NCBI RefSeq assembly: GCF_013523055.1
Contig: NZ_JAAMQM010000025.1
Span: forward strand, 29,513 to 93,512
Reading direction: 5' to 3'
DNA from: Pseudomonas capeferrum
GTDB lineage: Bacteria > Pseudomonadota > Gammaproteobacteria > Pseudomonadales > Pseudomonadaceae
Length of the DNA: 64,000 nucleotides
Part shown: positions 7,860 to 17,192 of the stretch, in pieces
Layout of the letters: every line of letters begins with the position of its first letter
Position numbering within the stretch: the first letter of the stretch is position 1
Made by a program: the position numbers and the translations under genes
The notes under the pieces: model-generated
Database searches by the model: none
What the model was told of the DNA's origin: nothing
What the model saw: the letters and a program-made list of their open reading frames with translations, nothing else

Positions 7860-8128
7860 CGACTTGGAATTACGCCTCAGAATCTAATTGACAGGTGTGT
7901 CACGCTGTATAGGCTTGTAGTCGAGGACTGCAACTGCGCATCCGTTGGGACTGGGTACCAGCAAGGCCCCCCCGCAATTTCGGCAGCAGAGAATGCTGGT
8001 TTCTCTGAAGTAGTGACGACGGGCATAGCCGGTCGGATTCTGAACCCAAGGTCGCAAGGCTGGGAGTTAAAGGATCGCTGCGACTACTCCTCGAACCTTC
8101 CGAAAAGGCACCTTTGGGTGCCTTTTTT
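7860..8128 (+). other. Non-coding stretch ending in a terminator
   Basis: Between the left-end repeats and tniQ is about 400 bp without a convincing gene. It ends with a strong hairpin terminator at 8103-8128 (AAGGCACC/GGTGCC then T6) oriented like tniQ but upstream of it. The stretch could encode a small RNA or be leftover target DNA. Confidence 0.35.
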
Positions 8129-8210
8129 ACACCTTATTTCTGGCAATGTTTGCTCAACCGCAACCTTTGAACGATGACGCGGGATCAGTCGCTGAGGGGC
8201 CAACCCATCC

Positions 8211-9125
8211 ATGCTGTTGCGTATCCAACCTGATGAATCTTTGCGCTCATATGTTGACCGCAATTTGCTCGTGAATTTTATGGACTGGAGGGTAGACAGG
8301 TTACGATGGCTTTCTGAAGGGGAGATTACTCACCAAGCAGTTAAGGTGATCGCCTCAACGATGGGTTGGCAAGGATGCTATGGCTTCAACCGCTTGCTGC
8401 ACGAACACACTCAATTGCCCCTGCAGTTTGTTATCAGGGATACCCGAGATGCCAGTTATTCTCGAACGGCGTATCTCAAACCCCGAATGGCGATTACTAA
8501 TTCCGACTTGCACGCCTACTGCCCGGAATGCGTCAGGCAGGACGTGCAGGATTTGGGCTTTTCCTACTGGCGACGAAATTTCCCTGATCATGTGAGCGTG
8601 TGTGCCACACACAATGTGGTGCTGCTGTCCACTTGCCCATATTGCGATCAACCTTTCTCATCAAAAGGCCACAATCTCGATGTGATGTGGAGAAAGTGTT
8701 CTGGGCGACACCTCGGTAACGCAGAGAGCGTAATGAACTTGGATGAAGATGCTCTCAAACATGCTCGCTTCGTAGAAGCGCTATGCGCTTATGAATTCTC
8801 CATTTCAATCCATTCTGCAGTGGCCATTCTCTCCGATAAGTTGCGCAGCCTCAAGAAACTGACGAAGCGGATGAAATCTGAGCGGACAGCCATGATTGAG
8901 TATCTCGATCGGATTTCAAATAATTTGGAAGAAAAAAGATTTGAGAGTCCTGTTGTAAAGACGGAATTTTTCCCCGAAGAAATTTTGAAAATCGTGGTTT
9001 ATGCCTATGAGACTTTCGATGAATTTGTTGTTGATTTGTACGAGTATGATAAAGATTTGATTCCTATTGAGTCTCTATGGCGAAATTATGGTAATGGTAG
9101 GTATGCGACCACTTGTCGGGAATAG
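8211..9125 (+). CDS. tniQ: TniQ-family target-selection protein
   Basis: 304 residues. The N-terminal TniQ domain begins with the typical DESLRSYVDR pattern; its zinc-binding set is visible: C104-x2-C107, C131-x2-H134 and C142-x2-C145 (CPEC ... CATH ... CPYC). In Tn7-like systems TniQ bridges a target-recognition signal and the TnsC filament. Short relative to TnsD, as in TniQ proteins without a long sequence-specific C-terminus. Its last 120 codons are AT-rich. Convergent with the broken tnsD. It is the only intact TniQ-type protein of the element. Confidence 0.85.
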   Translation: MLLRIQPDESLRSYVDRNLLVNFMDWRVDRLRWLSEGEITHQAVKVIASTMGWQGCYGFNRLLHEHTQLPLQFVIRDTRDASYSRTAYLKPRMAITNSDLHAYCPECVRQDVQDLGFSYWRRNFPDHVSVCATHNVVLLSTCPYCDQPFSSKGHNLDVMWRKCSGRHLGNAESVMNLDEDALKHARFVEALCAYEFSISIHSAVAILSDKLRSLKKLTKRMKSERTAMIEYLDRISNNLEEKRFESPVVKTEFFPEEILKIVVYAYETFDEFVVDLYEYDKDLIPIESLWRNYGNGRYATTCRE

Positions 9126-9593
9126 CTGACTGAGCGTTGCTGCACTTGCATGTTAAGTCTTGGTCGATTGGGTAACAATTTCTAGTAGGTTTCGTGCTTC
9201 TGGGTAGCGATTCCTTTTTTCTAGGCACCGATGCAGTGTGGGCACCAACGCGAAAATATGACTAGCTCGAACAGGGAAATTCGTGGCCGAGTATTTCAGT
9301 CTTTGAATGCTCAATTCAATTGATTCGCATAGTTGCCTGTCGCGAGCACTCCAATCGATTTTTTGATTGTTGCCTACGCGACCACTTGGCATCCGCTTAG
9401 TTTGAGCCATCAACCAGTCATTATCGTTCCGGTATAGCCATTGATAGACCTTGGGGAGCATTGATCTCAGGCTTTTCGGACTGGCGTCTGGATTCATGCC
9501 GATGGCGCTAACCCACTCCGCACGGTGATTGTGTAGCAGTAGCTCCCTGCGCTGAGTTGTCCAAGCAGCCATCAGTAGAGGATCAGCACTTAG

Positions 9594-10804
9594 GGAGACG
9601 CTGAACAATTTACCTCTTCAGTCCGCATTCCATTTTCCAACCGATTTTTTCAACCTGACGGTCTTATTTTGCGTTTATGGGCCGATTTCAGGCCCTGTTT
9701 TACTGATTAGCGGGTAAACCCCGCCTTTCAGACGGATTTATCCCGCCACCCGTTGCAAGTACCGCTTTGCCAGCATCAGATTGGCCAACCCGAACAGACT
9801 GAATAACTGCGCCGTATTCTTTTCCAGTCCACGGTAACGGACTTTGCGATGGTTGAAGCGCACTTTGATCACTTGGAACGGATGCTCTACCTTGGCACGC
9901 AGTTGCGCCTTGGCGTATTCGATCTTGCGCTTGACCCGGAACAGCACGCTGTCTTTGCCGTGATGCTGGTAGCTGCTTGGCCGTGCTGCAATCGACCAGA
10001 TAACGTCCCGTTCAGCATACTCCGCTCGCTTGGCCGCACCGGTGTATCCAGCATCTCCCGAGACATAGGTTTCGGCACCGTGCAGCAGCTTGTCGACCTG
10101 GGTGACATCGGCCACGTTAGCCGCGGTCCCCACCAGGCTGTGCACCAGCCCCGACGTGGCGTCGACGCCAATGTGGGCCTTCATCCCGAAGTGCCACTGA
10201 TTGCCTTTTTTAGCCTGATGCATCTCAGGATCGCGCTTACCTTCTCGGTTCTTGACCGAGGGCGGTGCGGCGATCAGGGTGGCATCGACGATGGTGCCTT
10301 CCTTGAGCAGCAGACCCCGACTGGCCAGATGCTGGTTGATCGTTTCAAACAACACCCGCGTCAGCTGATGGGTTTCCAGCAAGCGGCGAAAGCGCAACAA
10401 GGTAGTGGCATCCGGTGCCGACTCCCGGCCCAGGTCGATGCCCATGAAGCCACGAATGGCCTGGCTGTCGTAGATGGCATCTTCGGTGCCTTCATCGGAG
10501 AAACCGAAACACTGCTGCACGACATACATGCGCAGCATGCGCGACAACCCAATCGAGGGGCGTCCGCGCTTGCCGGTGGTGTCGCGGTAGAACGGCGCCA
10601 CTTGAGCTTCCAGCTGTGCCCAGGGCACCAACTGCTCGATATCCGCCAGGAAGCGATCTCGTCGGGTTTGCTTTTTCTTGCCGGTGTATTCGAGTTCGGA
10701 GAAGGTCTTCTGCATAGCGCGTAACGAGGCTCACGAAGAGGGGGCTGATTGAGGGGGTCAGTGTGCCAAGGCTCTGAGCGGTTGGCTATTTATGCAGCGT
10801 CTCC
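9594..10804 (-). mobile_element. IS5-family insertion sequence in tnsD
   Basis: 1,211 bp. Terminal inverted repeats begin GGAGACGCTG at both ends (imperfect over about 20 bp). Flanked by TTAG at 9590-9593 and 10805-10808 (CTAA on the other strand), the 4-bp YTAR duplication typical of IS5-family elements. Contains one transposase gene. The clean duplication indicates direct transposition into tnsD. Confidence 0.95.
9738..10715 (-). CDS. IS5-family DDE transposase
   Basis: 325 residues, full length for the group. Visible features: N-terminal helical region with RGRPSIGLSRMLRMYVVQQ, first catalytic Asp in GTIVDATLIAAPPS, second in VSGDAGYTGA, and the C-terminal Y-R-E-type region around AKAQLRAKVEHPFQVIK with the acidic residue at VEHPF. 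Catalyses cut-and-paste movement of the surrounding element. Intact, so the element may still be mobile. Confidence 0.95.
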   Translation of the reverse strand: MQKTFSELEYTGKKKQTRRDRFLADIEQLVPWAQLEAQVAPFYRDTTGKRGRPSIGLSRMLRMYVVQQCFGFSDEGTEDAIYDSQAIRGFMGIDLGRESAPDATTLLRFRRLLETHQLTRVLFETINQHLASRGLLLKEGTIVDATLIAAPPSVKNREGKRDPEMHQAKKGNQWHFGMKAHIGVDATSGLVHSLVGTAANVADVTQVDKLLHGAETYVSGDAGYTGAAKRAEYAERDVIWSIAARPSSYQHHGKDSVLFRVKRKIEYAKAQLRAKVEHPFQVIKVRFNHRKVRYRGLEKNTAQLFSLFGLANLMLAKRYLQRVAG

Positions 10805-12014
10805 TTAGGATCCTGTTTATTGTAGAAACCGAAACGTCATATCGTTCCGCTATGGAATGTTTCTCCACTCCTTTGCCCAAGCAACCCAAGATTTGTTCCC
10901 GAAGCTCGGGTTTCAGCTTTTTAGGCTTCAGTTTTTTGAAGACTCTATCCCTGATTTCCTGACCTTTAAATCGGTGTGCTGCTTTATCGCCTACTGCTCG
11001 TCTTCCGTGGTCTGGAGACTGTACTGGGGTTTCCTGATCCCCTGGAGACTGAAATCTTTTTAACGCACATAAAAACGGCGCAAACTCGCCGAATATACAG
11101 GTGATCAAAATCAGATGTTTGAGCGGATGGGAGTAAACGCGCGGTGTACGGGTCAGACTCTGTATAAAAGTTTCAGCTCTCTTTGGAGTGGTCGGAAGCG
11201 AGGCCAGTGGAAGATACGGTTGCAGTTGTGAAGCGAACGAAGCTAGGTCTGCTTGGGCATCAAAGCATGCTTCTGTATTGACTGAGAGGCGACGAATAGC
11301 TTCGTTATAAGCAGCCGTGACATTTTCTGGACGAAATTGCTCAGAAATGCCTAGCTTGGCTAACTCAATCACTGAGTGTCCTAAACGCTTGAGGGTTTGT
11401 ACCACTGTCGGGCATACGGGCTGCTCTGCAACGCTCGCTATTAGGTGCTCGGCAGGTAATACCCAGTGCGCAGAGTCCGACCACTGCCGGTTGGCCGAGC
11501 AAATCCTGATGAGAGTTCCGTGCTTAGGGCATAACGTGACGCCTGGATACTGATGGGACAGGTGCCAGTAGGCGACCCCATGATTGATACGGTCTTCCCT
11601 TAAACATTCGAGGCATGCTTTCAATGGGTGCTCTGCGCCAAAGCGACCGGTCACCAGACCCAGGCGATATTTTAAGGTGCCCAAAGAATTGTTTGAAACT
11701 GTATGAAAGACGTCGTCAATTCTTTCCTTGGATTGAAAAGGAAAAAACAACGGCAATATCGTATGTTCTGTAATGATGTTGAATGGGCTTCCCCATACTT
11801 CTTTGGCTTTTTGGGGCAAAGAGTTTAGTCTGCTAGGAAAGTCATGCTGCACACTACTTGATCCCTCACCAAATAGCCATGCAGTGGTGCTAGCCTTAGT
11901 AACGTGGCACATAAAACGATGCTGACGACAACAAATACTGAAAAAGGTCTCATCCGGTAGCCATCGAACGACAGGGACAGATGCATTTGCAGAATCAGCC
12001 ATTTCCCTCACCAA

Positions 12015-12631
12015 ACGCTTGTCGTTTTCAACATTTTATTTGATTGGGGCTAAACCCTTAAATTATCAGTTGAGATAAGGGGGTGAAGATATATATCCGA
12101 TGGGTGTGAGGCGCACGGTTGATCTAGATAATGACCCAAGCTGGACAATTTTGAATCCAGTCGCGACCCAGAGAGGGATGACTTTTCAGTTGTCACCCTG
12201 TTAACCACGGCGGTAACATACCCTGCTAAGCGAAGCGCTTTAAAATGTGCACACAGATACGTGTACACCCAGCGAATCCATTGCAGATAGCTGCTAACTA
12301 TGTCCTAGATTCTTAACACGTATGAATAATAAGGAAGTATTGAATGAAATCTGACTAGTTAATTAGCGCTAGAATTCAGATAGACAAAGGCCCAAGTGCG
12401 ACCTTGGGCCTCTGTGGATAAGTCAGAATTTAGCGACCTGACCTTTCCATTGTCTATTCCGAACATGCGGGACGTCAAGTCCTGCAGGGCTTCGTTCATC
12501 CACAAGAAGGTGAGCGTTATCCACAACCCGCACTCTTGGGTACGCCCGGGAGGCAAGGGCTATAGGGGCATCCAGCAAATTATCCCCAGGCTGGATGACG
12601 ATCCTAGGTCCGTAGACATTGGACTGTATTG
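12015..12631. promoter_or_regulatory. Control region between tnsD and tnsA
   Basis: 617 bp without a gene, serving divergent tnsD and tnsABC. It holds a hairpin (GGCCCAAG/CTTGGGCC, 12389-12410), a group of DnaA-box matches at 12413-12588, and a weak match to the backbone motif at 12313-12330. No TnsB-type repeat was found here. Confidence 0.6.
12413..12588. promoter_or_regulatory. Cluster of DnaA-box matches upstream of tnsA
   Basis: Perfect 9-mers TTATCCACA at 12517-12525 and, inverted, at 12413-12421; one-mismatch copies TCATCCACA at 12496-12504 and TTATCCCCA at 12580-12588. All within 176 bp and ending 44 bp before tnsA. Known role of such boxes is DnaA binding; here that is inference. 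Confidence 0.55.
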
Positions 12632-13594
12632 ATGACTTTGCAGGAGAGATTTGCCCTCATCAGGAGCCGACAAGCTCACTTCGCGTGGGGCGATATCTAC
12701 ACGCCTTCGATTTTAGCGGTTCCACGAGAAGCCCCTAAGGGCTCTCGTATCAGCAGAATGAATAGCCGGAAGCTCGGCCGTGCGATTCACTCGCTGTCCA
12801 CCCCAGAAGCGGTGTTCGCACAGCTCGCGCTCTTCCATCCTCAGCTGCTCGATATTCACGAGCAGAAGATGCTGTGGCCATATCACGCCCCGCATCCATT
12901 GCACGGGCATCCACTCACCAAAGGACATTTTTCTCATCCTGTCACTGGGACGATGGAAATTGCCAAGCAAATTGGCTTCAAGCATCACCAGGTGGTGATT
13001 ACCACTAAAGCTGGTAGCCGACAGAGAATGCCCTTTCCCTATCAGGGGGACCTTTTACTGTATTTGATGGGTTCAGATGGGAAACCCTACGCGGTCAATT
13101 GGACGGTGAAGGATCAAGCTCATGCCTTCAGCGAGAGGCGCTACTCAGCAGCCAAGACCCCTAATCAGCAAAAAAAGGACCGTGATCATGCTGAGCTACG
13201 CACAGCCCTAGAGCAACTGCATTACGCAAGCGGCGGTATCAGGACCGTGCAAATGTCTTTGGATCGTCTGGACCCGATCGTCATGGGCAATCTCGATCTG
13301 CTATTTCCGATGCATGGCTTGCCGCTGACCCACGACCCCGAGCTGCTCAGGGAGTTTAGCGCTGAGATTGAGGGCGCTGTGCATGCTGGGGCCTTGATCC
13401 ACCCCATCATTTACCGGTATGCAGCCCGATGGGGTAAGCGTGACCAGTTTATTGCGAAGGTCTACCAAGACATCTGGGACCGAAAGCTGCCAGTAAATTT
13501 CTTCAAGCCGATTCTGATCGACCATCCTCTCGATACCGACGGTGGTGATCTGCTGGCAGCCTACGGCAAATTTTTCTTGGAGATTGAGCCGTGA
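12632..13594 (+). CDS. tnsA: TnsA-like transposon endonuclease
   Basis: 320 residues from ATG 12632 (a TTG directly before is in frame). The restriction-like fold that cuts the 5' ends of the transposon is recognisable: E59 (STPEA), then HPQLLDIHEQ, D140 (QGDLLLYL) and K160 (NWTVKD) line up with the catalytic Glu, Asp and Lys of Tn7 TnsA. Its presence implies cut-and-paste movement rather than cointegrate formation. The stop overlaps the GTG start of tnsB, so the two are translationally coupled. Longer than Tn7 TnsA, with extra residues at the N-terminus. Confidence 0.9.
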   Translation: MTLQERFALIRSRQAHFAWGDIYTPSILAVPREAPKGSRISRMNSRKLGRAIHSLSTPEAVFAQLALFHPQLLDIHEQKMLWPYHAPHPLHGHPLTKGHFSHPVTGTMEIAKQIGFKHHQVVITTKAGSRQRMPFPYQGDLLLYLMGSDGKPYAVNWTVKDQAHAFSERRYSAAKTPNQQKKDRDHAELRTALEQLHYASGGIRTVQMSLDRLDPIVMGNLDLLFPMHGLPLTHDPELLREFSAEIEGAVHAGALIHPIIYRYAARWGKRDQFIAKVYQDIWDRKLPVNFFKPILIDHPLDTDGGDLLAAYGKFFLEIEP

Positions 13595-15600
13595 TCACGG
13601 GCGCTAGGTTATTTGCGCCTGAAGGTTATCGGAGCCTTGTCAAAGGCCACTATTACCATTTCCTGAACAGTGATGCGGTCCACAACCGGGTGCGCTTGGT
13701 GGAGTTCAGTGATCTAGCGAAAGACGTGCGCACCACCTTGATCACCCTCACAAGGTTCGAGTTCGAAGAAGCGCTCGAAGCGGGTGCGCTGCTGGCGTCA
13801 GGGGAGACGGACAAATTTCCGCCATGGCTGGAACCGATTAAGGGGATCGCAATTTCAGATCGTGAAACGAAGCGGGTTTCTGCTAAGGAAACCTACGACC
13901 AAAAGGTCAACCGCCGTTTTCTGGCTATCTCAGGCCTGATGGTTCGTCTCCAGGAGGTTCTAGCCAGTGACGATCCGGACGCTGTAATTAACGCTCATGC
14001 CAAAAGCCAGTCGCCTCAGCAAAATGCAGCTCGCTTGAGGTTGTGGTTCTACACTTACATTACTTTTGGACAAAACAAGTGGGCTCTCATGCCTCCCCTG
14101 CACCGCATCGGGAGGTGGGACAGGGAGGGGCCGGGGAAATTACGCAGGCTGGGCCGGCCATCACCCAATGGCAAAGAGTGGGGTTACCGGGCCGATAGCG
14201 CCATGAGGGAAAGAATCCTTTCTGCGTATCTTAGGTTCCGTTCCGCTGACAAAACATATAGTCAAGTTTACCGAAAAATCCTTACAGAGGAATTTGGTTG
14301 CGTTTCCGTTGAACGAAATGGAGTAGCATTTTTCATCAATCGTAAAGGGCACCCATTTCCAACTATTGACCAAGTGCGTTACTGCATCGAACAACAAGTT
14401 AGCGCTAAAGAGAAATCTATTGGCGTAAGAGGTAAACAAAAGACCCGCGACCAGAGCGGCAGTTTGGGCAGTTTCTCAGAACGCTTGACGAATCTAAATC
14501 AGCAGGTCGAGTTTGATGGTTACTACATAGTTGAAAAACTTTCGGGCCTGACAGAGGGTAGCCCCGTTGACGGATTTTGCGTCGTTCGTGCCGTGTGTGG
14601 ATTGTCCGGAATGGTGGTTGGCATTGGATTTGCCGAAGGTAAAGAAACCAAAGAAGCTTATCGGATGTGTCTGTTTTCCATGGCTGTCGACAAAGTATGG
14701 TTTTGTGGGCTTTTCGGAGTAACCATCAAACCGGACTGGTGGCCCTGCGAAGGCTTGGCAGGTGGGCTGGTGTTTGATCGAGGTCCTGCAGCAGCCCTGG
14801 ACACGGAGCCTGAGATCCACTGGCTAGGCACACTTGAAAATACGCCAGTTTTTTCTGGCCAGTCTAAAGCTACGGTTGAGTCATCGCACCCGCGAGCAAA
14901 ATCCGACCTCGATCAACCCACCTATGTTCATAGCACACTGAATTTTGTCCAAATGGCCCGCAGGGAGATTCACCAAGTCCTGAAAGACAACCGGTCGTCT
15001 GACGCAAGTGGCCGCATGGAAACCGAAATGTATTGGTGCGGAATAAAGCCCACCCCGCTGGGTATCTGGAATTACTGGGACAGCCGCTTCCGTAATTCTG
15101 CAATCGGGATGCAGCAAGAGGTTGCCATAAAGAGCTTCCTGTCTGTGCACCCGGCCGTTGTACGTCAAGACGCAGTCTATCTGTACGGGCGCAAGTATAG
15201 GTCTGTTGATTTGATCAATACCGGGATATTTGATCGAGTTGCTAGGAGCAGCGTTATTGAAGTTGATGTATATGTACTGACTATGTGCGTTCGGCATATA
15301 TGGATTGAGGTAGGAGGCACACTGTTCGAACTGGACTTTGTAACGACGCAAAGGACCGTTGACGGTGATCGGGACATATCATTACGTGATCTTCAGTCAC
15401 TAGATGCCTTAAGGCGAAAATCTCAAACTTTGCTTCGTAATGAGATGCCGGCAATTCATCAATTTCACGATGATAGATTCAAAGAAGATACCGGTGAAGA
15501 GTGTAAAGGTGGCGTGAGAAGAATTGGTCGACCACCTAAATCGGCATCTGCGCAGCGAGATACAGATGACTATGATCGATTCCGAGGTAAAGCCAAATGA
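13591..15600 (+). CDS. tnsB: TnsB-like DDE transposase
   Basis: 669 residues, GTG start overlapping the tnsA stop. The retroviral-integrase-type core is clear: D309 (QVEFDGYY), D396 (LVFDRGPA) and E430 (TVESSHPR), with the usual 33-35-residue gap between the second Asp and the Glu. N-terminal helix-turn-helix regions should bind the end repeats at 7761-7800 and 42544-42674; the C-terminal tail, basic and ending GRPPKSASAQ, would contact TnsC. Makes the 3'-end cuts and strand transfer. ATGA overlap with tnsC. Confidence 0.93.
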   Translation: MITGARLFAPEGYRSLVKGHYYHFLNSDAVHNRVRLVEFSDLAKDVRTTLITLTRFEFEEALEAGALLASGETDKFPPWLEPIKGIAISDRETKRVSAKETYDQKVNRRFLAISGLMVRLQEVLASDDPDAVINAHAKSQSPQQNAARLRLWFYTYITFGQNKWALMPPLHRIGRWDREGPGKLRRLGRPSPNGKEWGYRADSAMRERILSAYLRFRSADKTYSQVYRKILTEEFGCVSVERNGVAFFINRKGHPFPTIDQVRYCIEQQVSAKEKSIGVRGKQKTRDQSGSLGSFSERLTNLNQQVEFDGYYIVEKLSGLTEGSPVDGFCVVRAVCGLSGMVVGIGFAEGKETKEAYRMCLFSMAVDKVWFCGLFGVTIKPDWWPCEGLAGGLVFDRGPAAALDTEPEIHWLGTLENTPVFSGQSKATVESSHPRAKSDLDQPTYVHSTLNFVQMARREIHQVLKDNRSSDASGRMETEMYWCGIKPTPLGIWNYWDSRFRNSAIGMQQEVAIKSFLSVHPAVVRQDAVYLYGRKYRSVDLINTGIFDRVARSSVIEVDVYVLTMCVRHIWIEVGGTLFELDFVTTQRTVDGDRDISLRDLQSLDALRRKSQTLLRNEMPAIHQFHDDRFKEDTGEECKGGVRRIGRPPKSASAQRDTDDYDRFRGKAK

Positions 15601-16928
15601 ATGAGGCCATTGCGAGTTGGTTCGACGGCTGCCAAACGGCTGATCAGGTCCGCCAGATCATCACGCGTCGACCTGAGCCATTGGAAAGTCTGTACGAAAT
15701 TGAACCTCGGTTGGCGGCAGAGGTGCTGTCTCAAGCATTGCGTGAATCGTTCATTCCCAACGCATTTACGATTGAGTTCATCCAGGAGATGGTGGGGCGC
15801 GCAGCGCTGCATGCGCGAGCATTGTTCTCTTCTGAGCGCGAGTACGCCCGAGGGCTCTATGAAGCACCTGCAGTCGATGCTGTGCCGGTGTGTTTTACAG
15901 GGCTTGCAGGGGTTGGGAAGAGCCAGACCATTGCTGCGCTGCGCAAGGTTCTGCCTGGCCCCGTTGATCTGTCCTGCGATCACTTCCAGGGTGAGCTACC
16001 GTTGCGGTCGCATTGGTATGCAAGCGCCCGAGGTACCACCAATGCTAAGGCCCTTCTTCGAGAGTTCGTTGAGTTGCCTCTGTCGCGACTGACCGTTGCT
16101 GAGCTGCTGAGTGAATGCCGGCGTAGGGCGAATCGTGATGGGGTATCGTTAGTCATCCTGGATGAAATGCAGTACATCCAAAAGGGGCTTGGTGCAGCGA
16201 AGGTTACCGATATCCTCTTGAACATGGCTGGTATCGGTCCGCCAATGGTCTACGTGTGCAATTACAGCTTGGGTCACAAGTTGTTTGAGAGAAACAATGA
16301 GGATCAGCAGCGCTTGCTGACGGACCCAAGAATCATGCTTCCCGATGAGCCTGGCAGTTCCGACTGGAAAGCTTTCATTGATGAATGTGTTCGCGTGGGC
16401 AATGGCGCGATTCGCGGTAATCAGGGTGAATTGGCAAGGGAAATTTACCGTTGCACCTTCGGTATCAAGCGCCTGGCGGTGGAGTTGTTGAAGCAGGCGT
16501 ACATTGAGTGCCGCAGTGCAGGCCGTCATGCGGCCTCCCTTCAAGACATCGGCCATGCTTACCGCTCAGCGGCTTACACGTCCAGTGCCAAACAGGTCGA
16601 ACACCTTCAAAAATTGGCTCTGGGTGGTCGGGTGTCCAAACAGCATCCAGACCTGCGGTGTCCGTTTGACCTGCCAGCCGCGTTCACGTCCAACGTAGTG
16701 AAATTTGCGCGAGCTGAACGGCAGGACCGAGTCACCCAGAAGGTTTTCGACTCATCGCTCACTGCGTCGGAACGATCTGTAAAAAAGCAACTTGATGCCT
16801 CAGCGAATGCTCTGCAGAAGCCGACTGCGCGCCCGCGGCGGACTCCGGTTGAGGAGCTCTCCGAGGAAGAGCAGGCCAAAGCTTTCTTTGCCTTGATGGA
16901 GGACGACAAGGACCCCAAACCCAAGTGA
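15597..16928 (+). CDS. tnsC: TnsC-like AAA+ regulator of transposition
   Basis: 443 residues. Walker A GLAGVGKS at 102-109, Walker B around SLVILDEMQ with D189, then AAA+ sensor-like stretches. It is an ATPase that forms filaments on DNA, receives target choice from TniQ/TnsD and activates TnsA/TnsB. Start overlaps the tnsB stop (ATGA). The C-terminus is long and basic (KPTARPRRTP), followed by an acidic end. Confidence 0.92.
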   Translation: MNEAIASWFDGCQTADQVRQIITRRPEPLESLYEIEPRLAAEVLSQALRESFIPNAFTIEFIQEMVGRAALHARALFSSEREYARGLYEAPAVDAVPVCFTGLAGVGKSQTIAALRKVLPGPVDLSCDHFQGELPLRSHWYASARGTTNAKALLREFVELPLSRLTVAELLSECRRRANRDGVSLVILDEMQYIQKGLGAAKVTDILLNMAGIGPPMVYVCNYSLGHKLFERNNEDQQRLLTDPRIMLPDEPGSSDWKAFIDECVRVGNGAIRGNQGELAREIYRCTFGIKRLAVELLKQAYIECRSAGRHAASLQDIGHAYRSAAYTSSAKQVEHLQKLALGGRVSKQHPDLRCPFDLPAAFTSNVVKFARAERQDRVTQKVFDSSLTASERSVKKQLDASANALQKPTARPRRTPVEELSEEEQAKAFFALMEDDKDPKPK

Positions 16929-16969
16929 TGGTGTGGCGAAGAATTCCGTTCGCGGGCCCTATGATTGCT

Positions 16970-17038
16970 GGCGTGTAAACCTATTTTTTTCACTGTTAAC
17001 CAGAGTGGTTTACAGTGAAAAAAACAGGTTTACACGCC
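16970..17038. repeat. Near-perfect 69-bp hairpin after tnsC
   Basis: Two 33-bp arms (16970-17002 and 17006-17038) with two mismatches and a 3-nt GAG loop. Each arm contains seven T or A in a row, so it could act as a terminator in both directions. It starts GGCGTGTAAACC. Arms this exact suggest a recent palindromic insertion or a protein-binding structure. Confidence 0.8.
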
Positions 17039-17192
17039 TGAGTTAGCGAGGGGCAGGTACACCAGGATAGAGCACCTGAGCTCGGATGCATCTCCGACGC
17101 CGCTGAAATGTGCTATCACGTGCCAGTACAAGCATGTCCAGATTCGCGTCATGCATTGGCGTTAGACAGTTAACTCCAGGTACAAAGATCTT

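Larger units (their letters stand above)
9153..12002 (-). pseudogene. tnsD: tnsD-like targeting gene, split by an IS5-family element
   Basis: The N-terminal part (12002-10805; WLPDETFFSICCRQHRF, CLECLRED, LCPKHGTLI) ends in an HTH (YDVSVSTINRIL). The C-terminal part (9589-9153) has the TnsD tail pattern (HRAEW ... YQWLYRNDNDWL ... IDWSARDRQLC). Removing 9594-10804 and one copy of the 4-bp duplication joins them in one frame as NRIL|SADPLLMAAW, about 544 residues. TnsD proteins bind a specific attachment site and recruit TnsC; the insertion should abolish this. A TTG at 12014 is an alternative start. The break falls between the HTH and the C-terminal DNA-contacting region. Confidence 0.85.

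Noticed and set aside
8030..8095. tRNA-like T-arm sequences on the minus strand
   Set aside because: GGTTCGA and GGGTTCAGAATCC are present, but no acceptor, D or anticodon stems could be built around them.
7854..8177. Plus-strand frame at the transposon left end
   Set aside because: No ribosome site, contains a strong terminator near its end, and composition is not protein-like.
9849..10724. 291-codon plus-strand frame opposite the IS5 transposase
   Set aside because: The minus-strand protein has all transposase motifs and the IS ends fit it; the antisense frame has no recognisable features.
12313..12330. Backbone motif inside the transposon (TTAACACGTATGAATAAT)
   Set aside because: Right half does not fit, it is over 300 bp from tnsA, and it lies inside the element, so it is probably chance.
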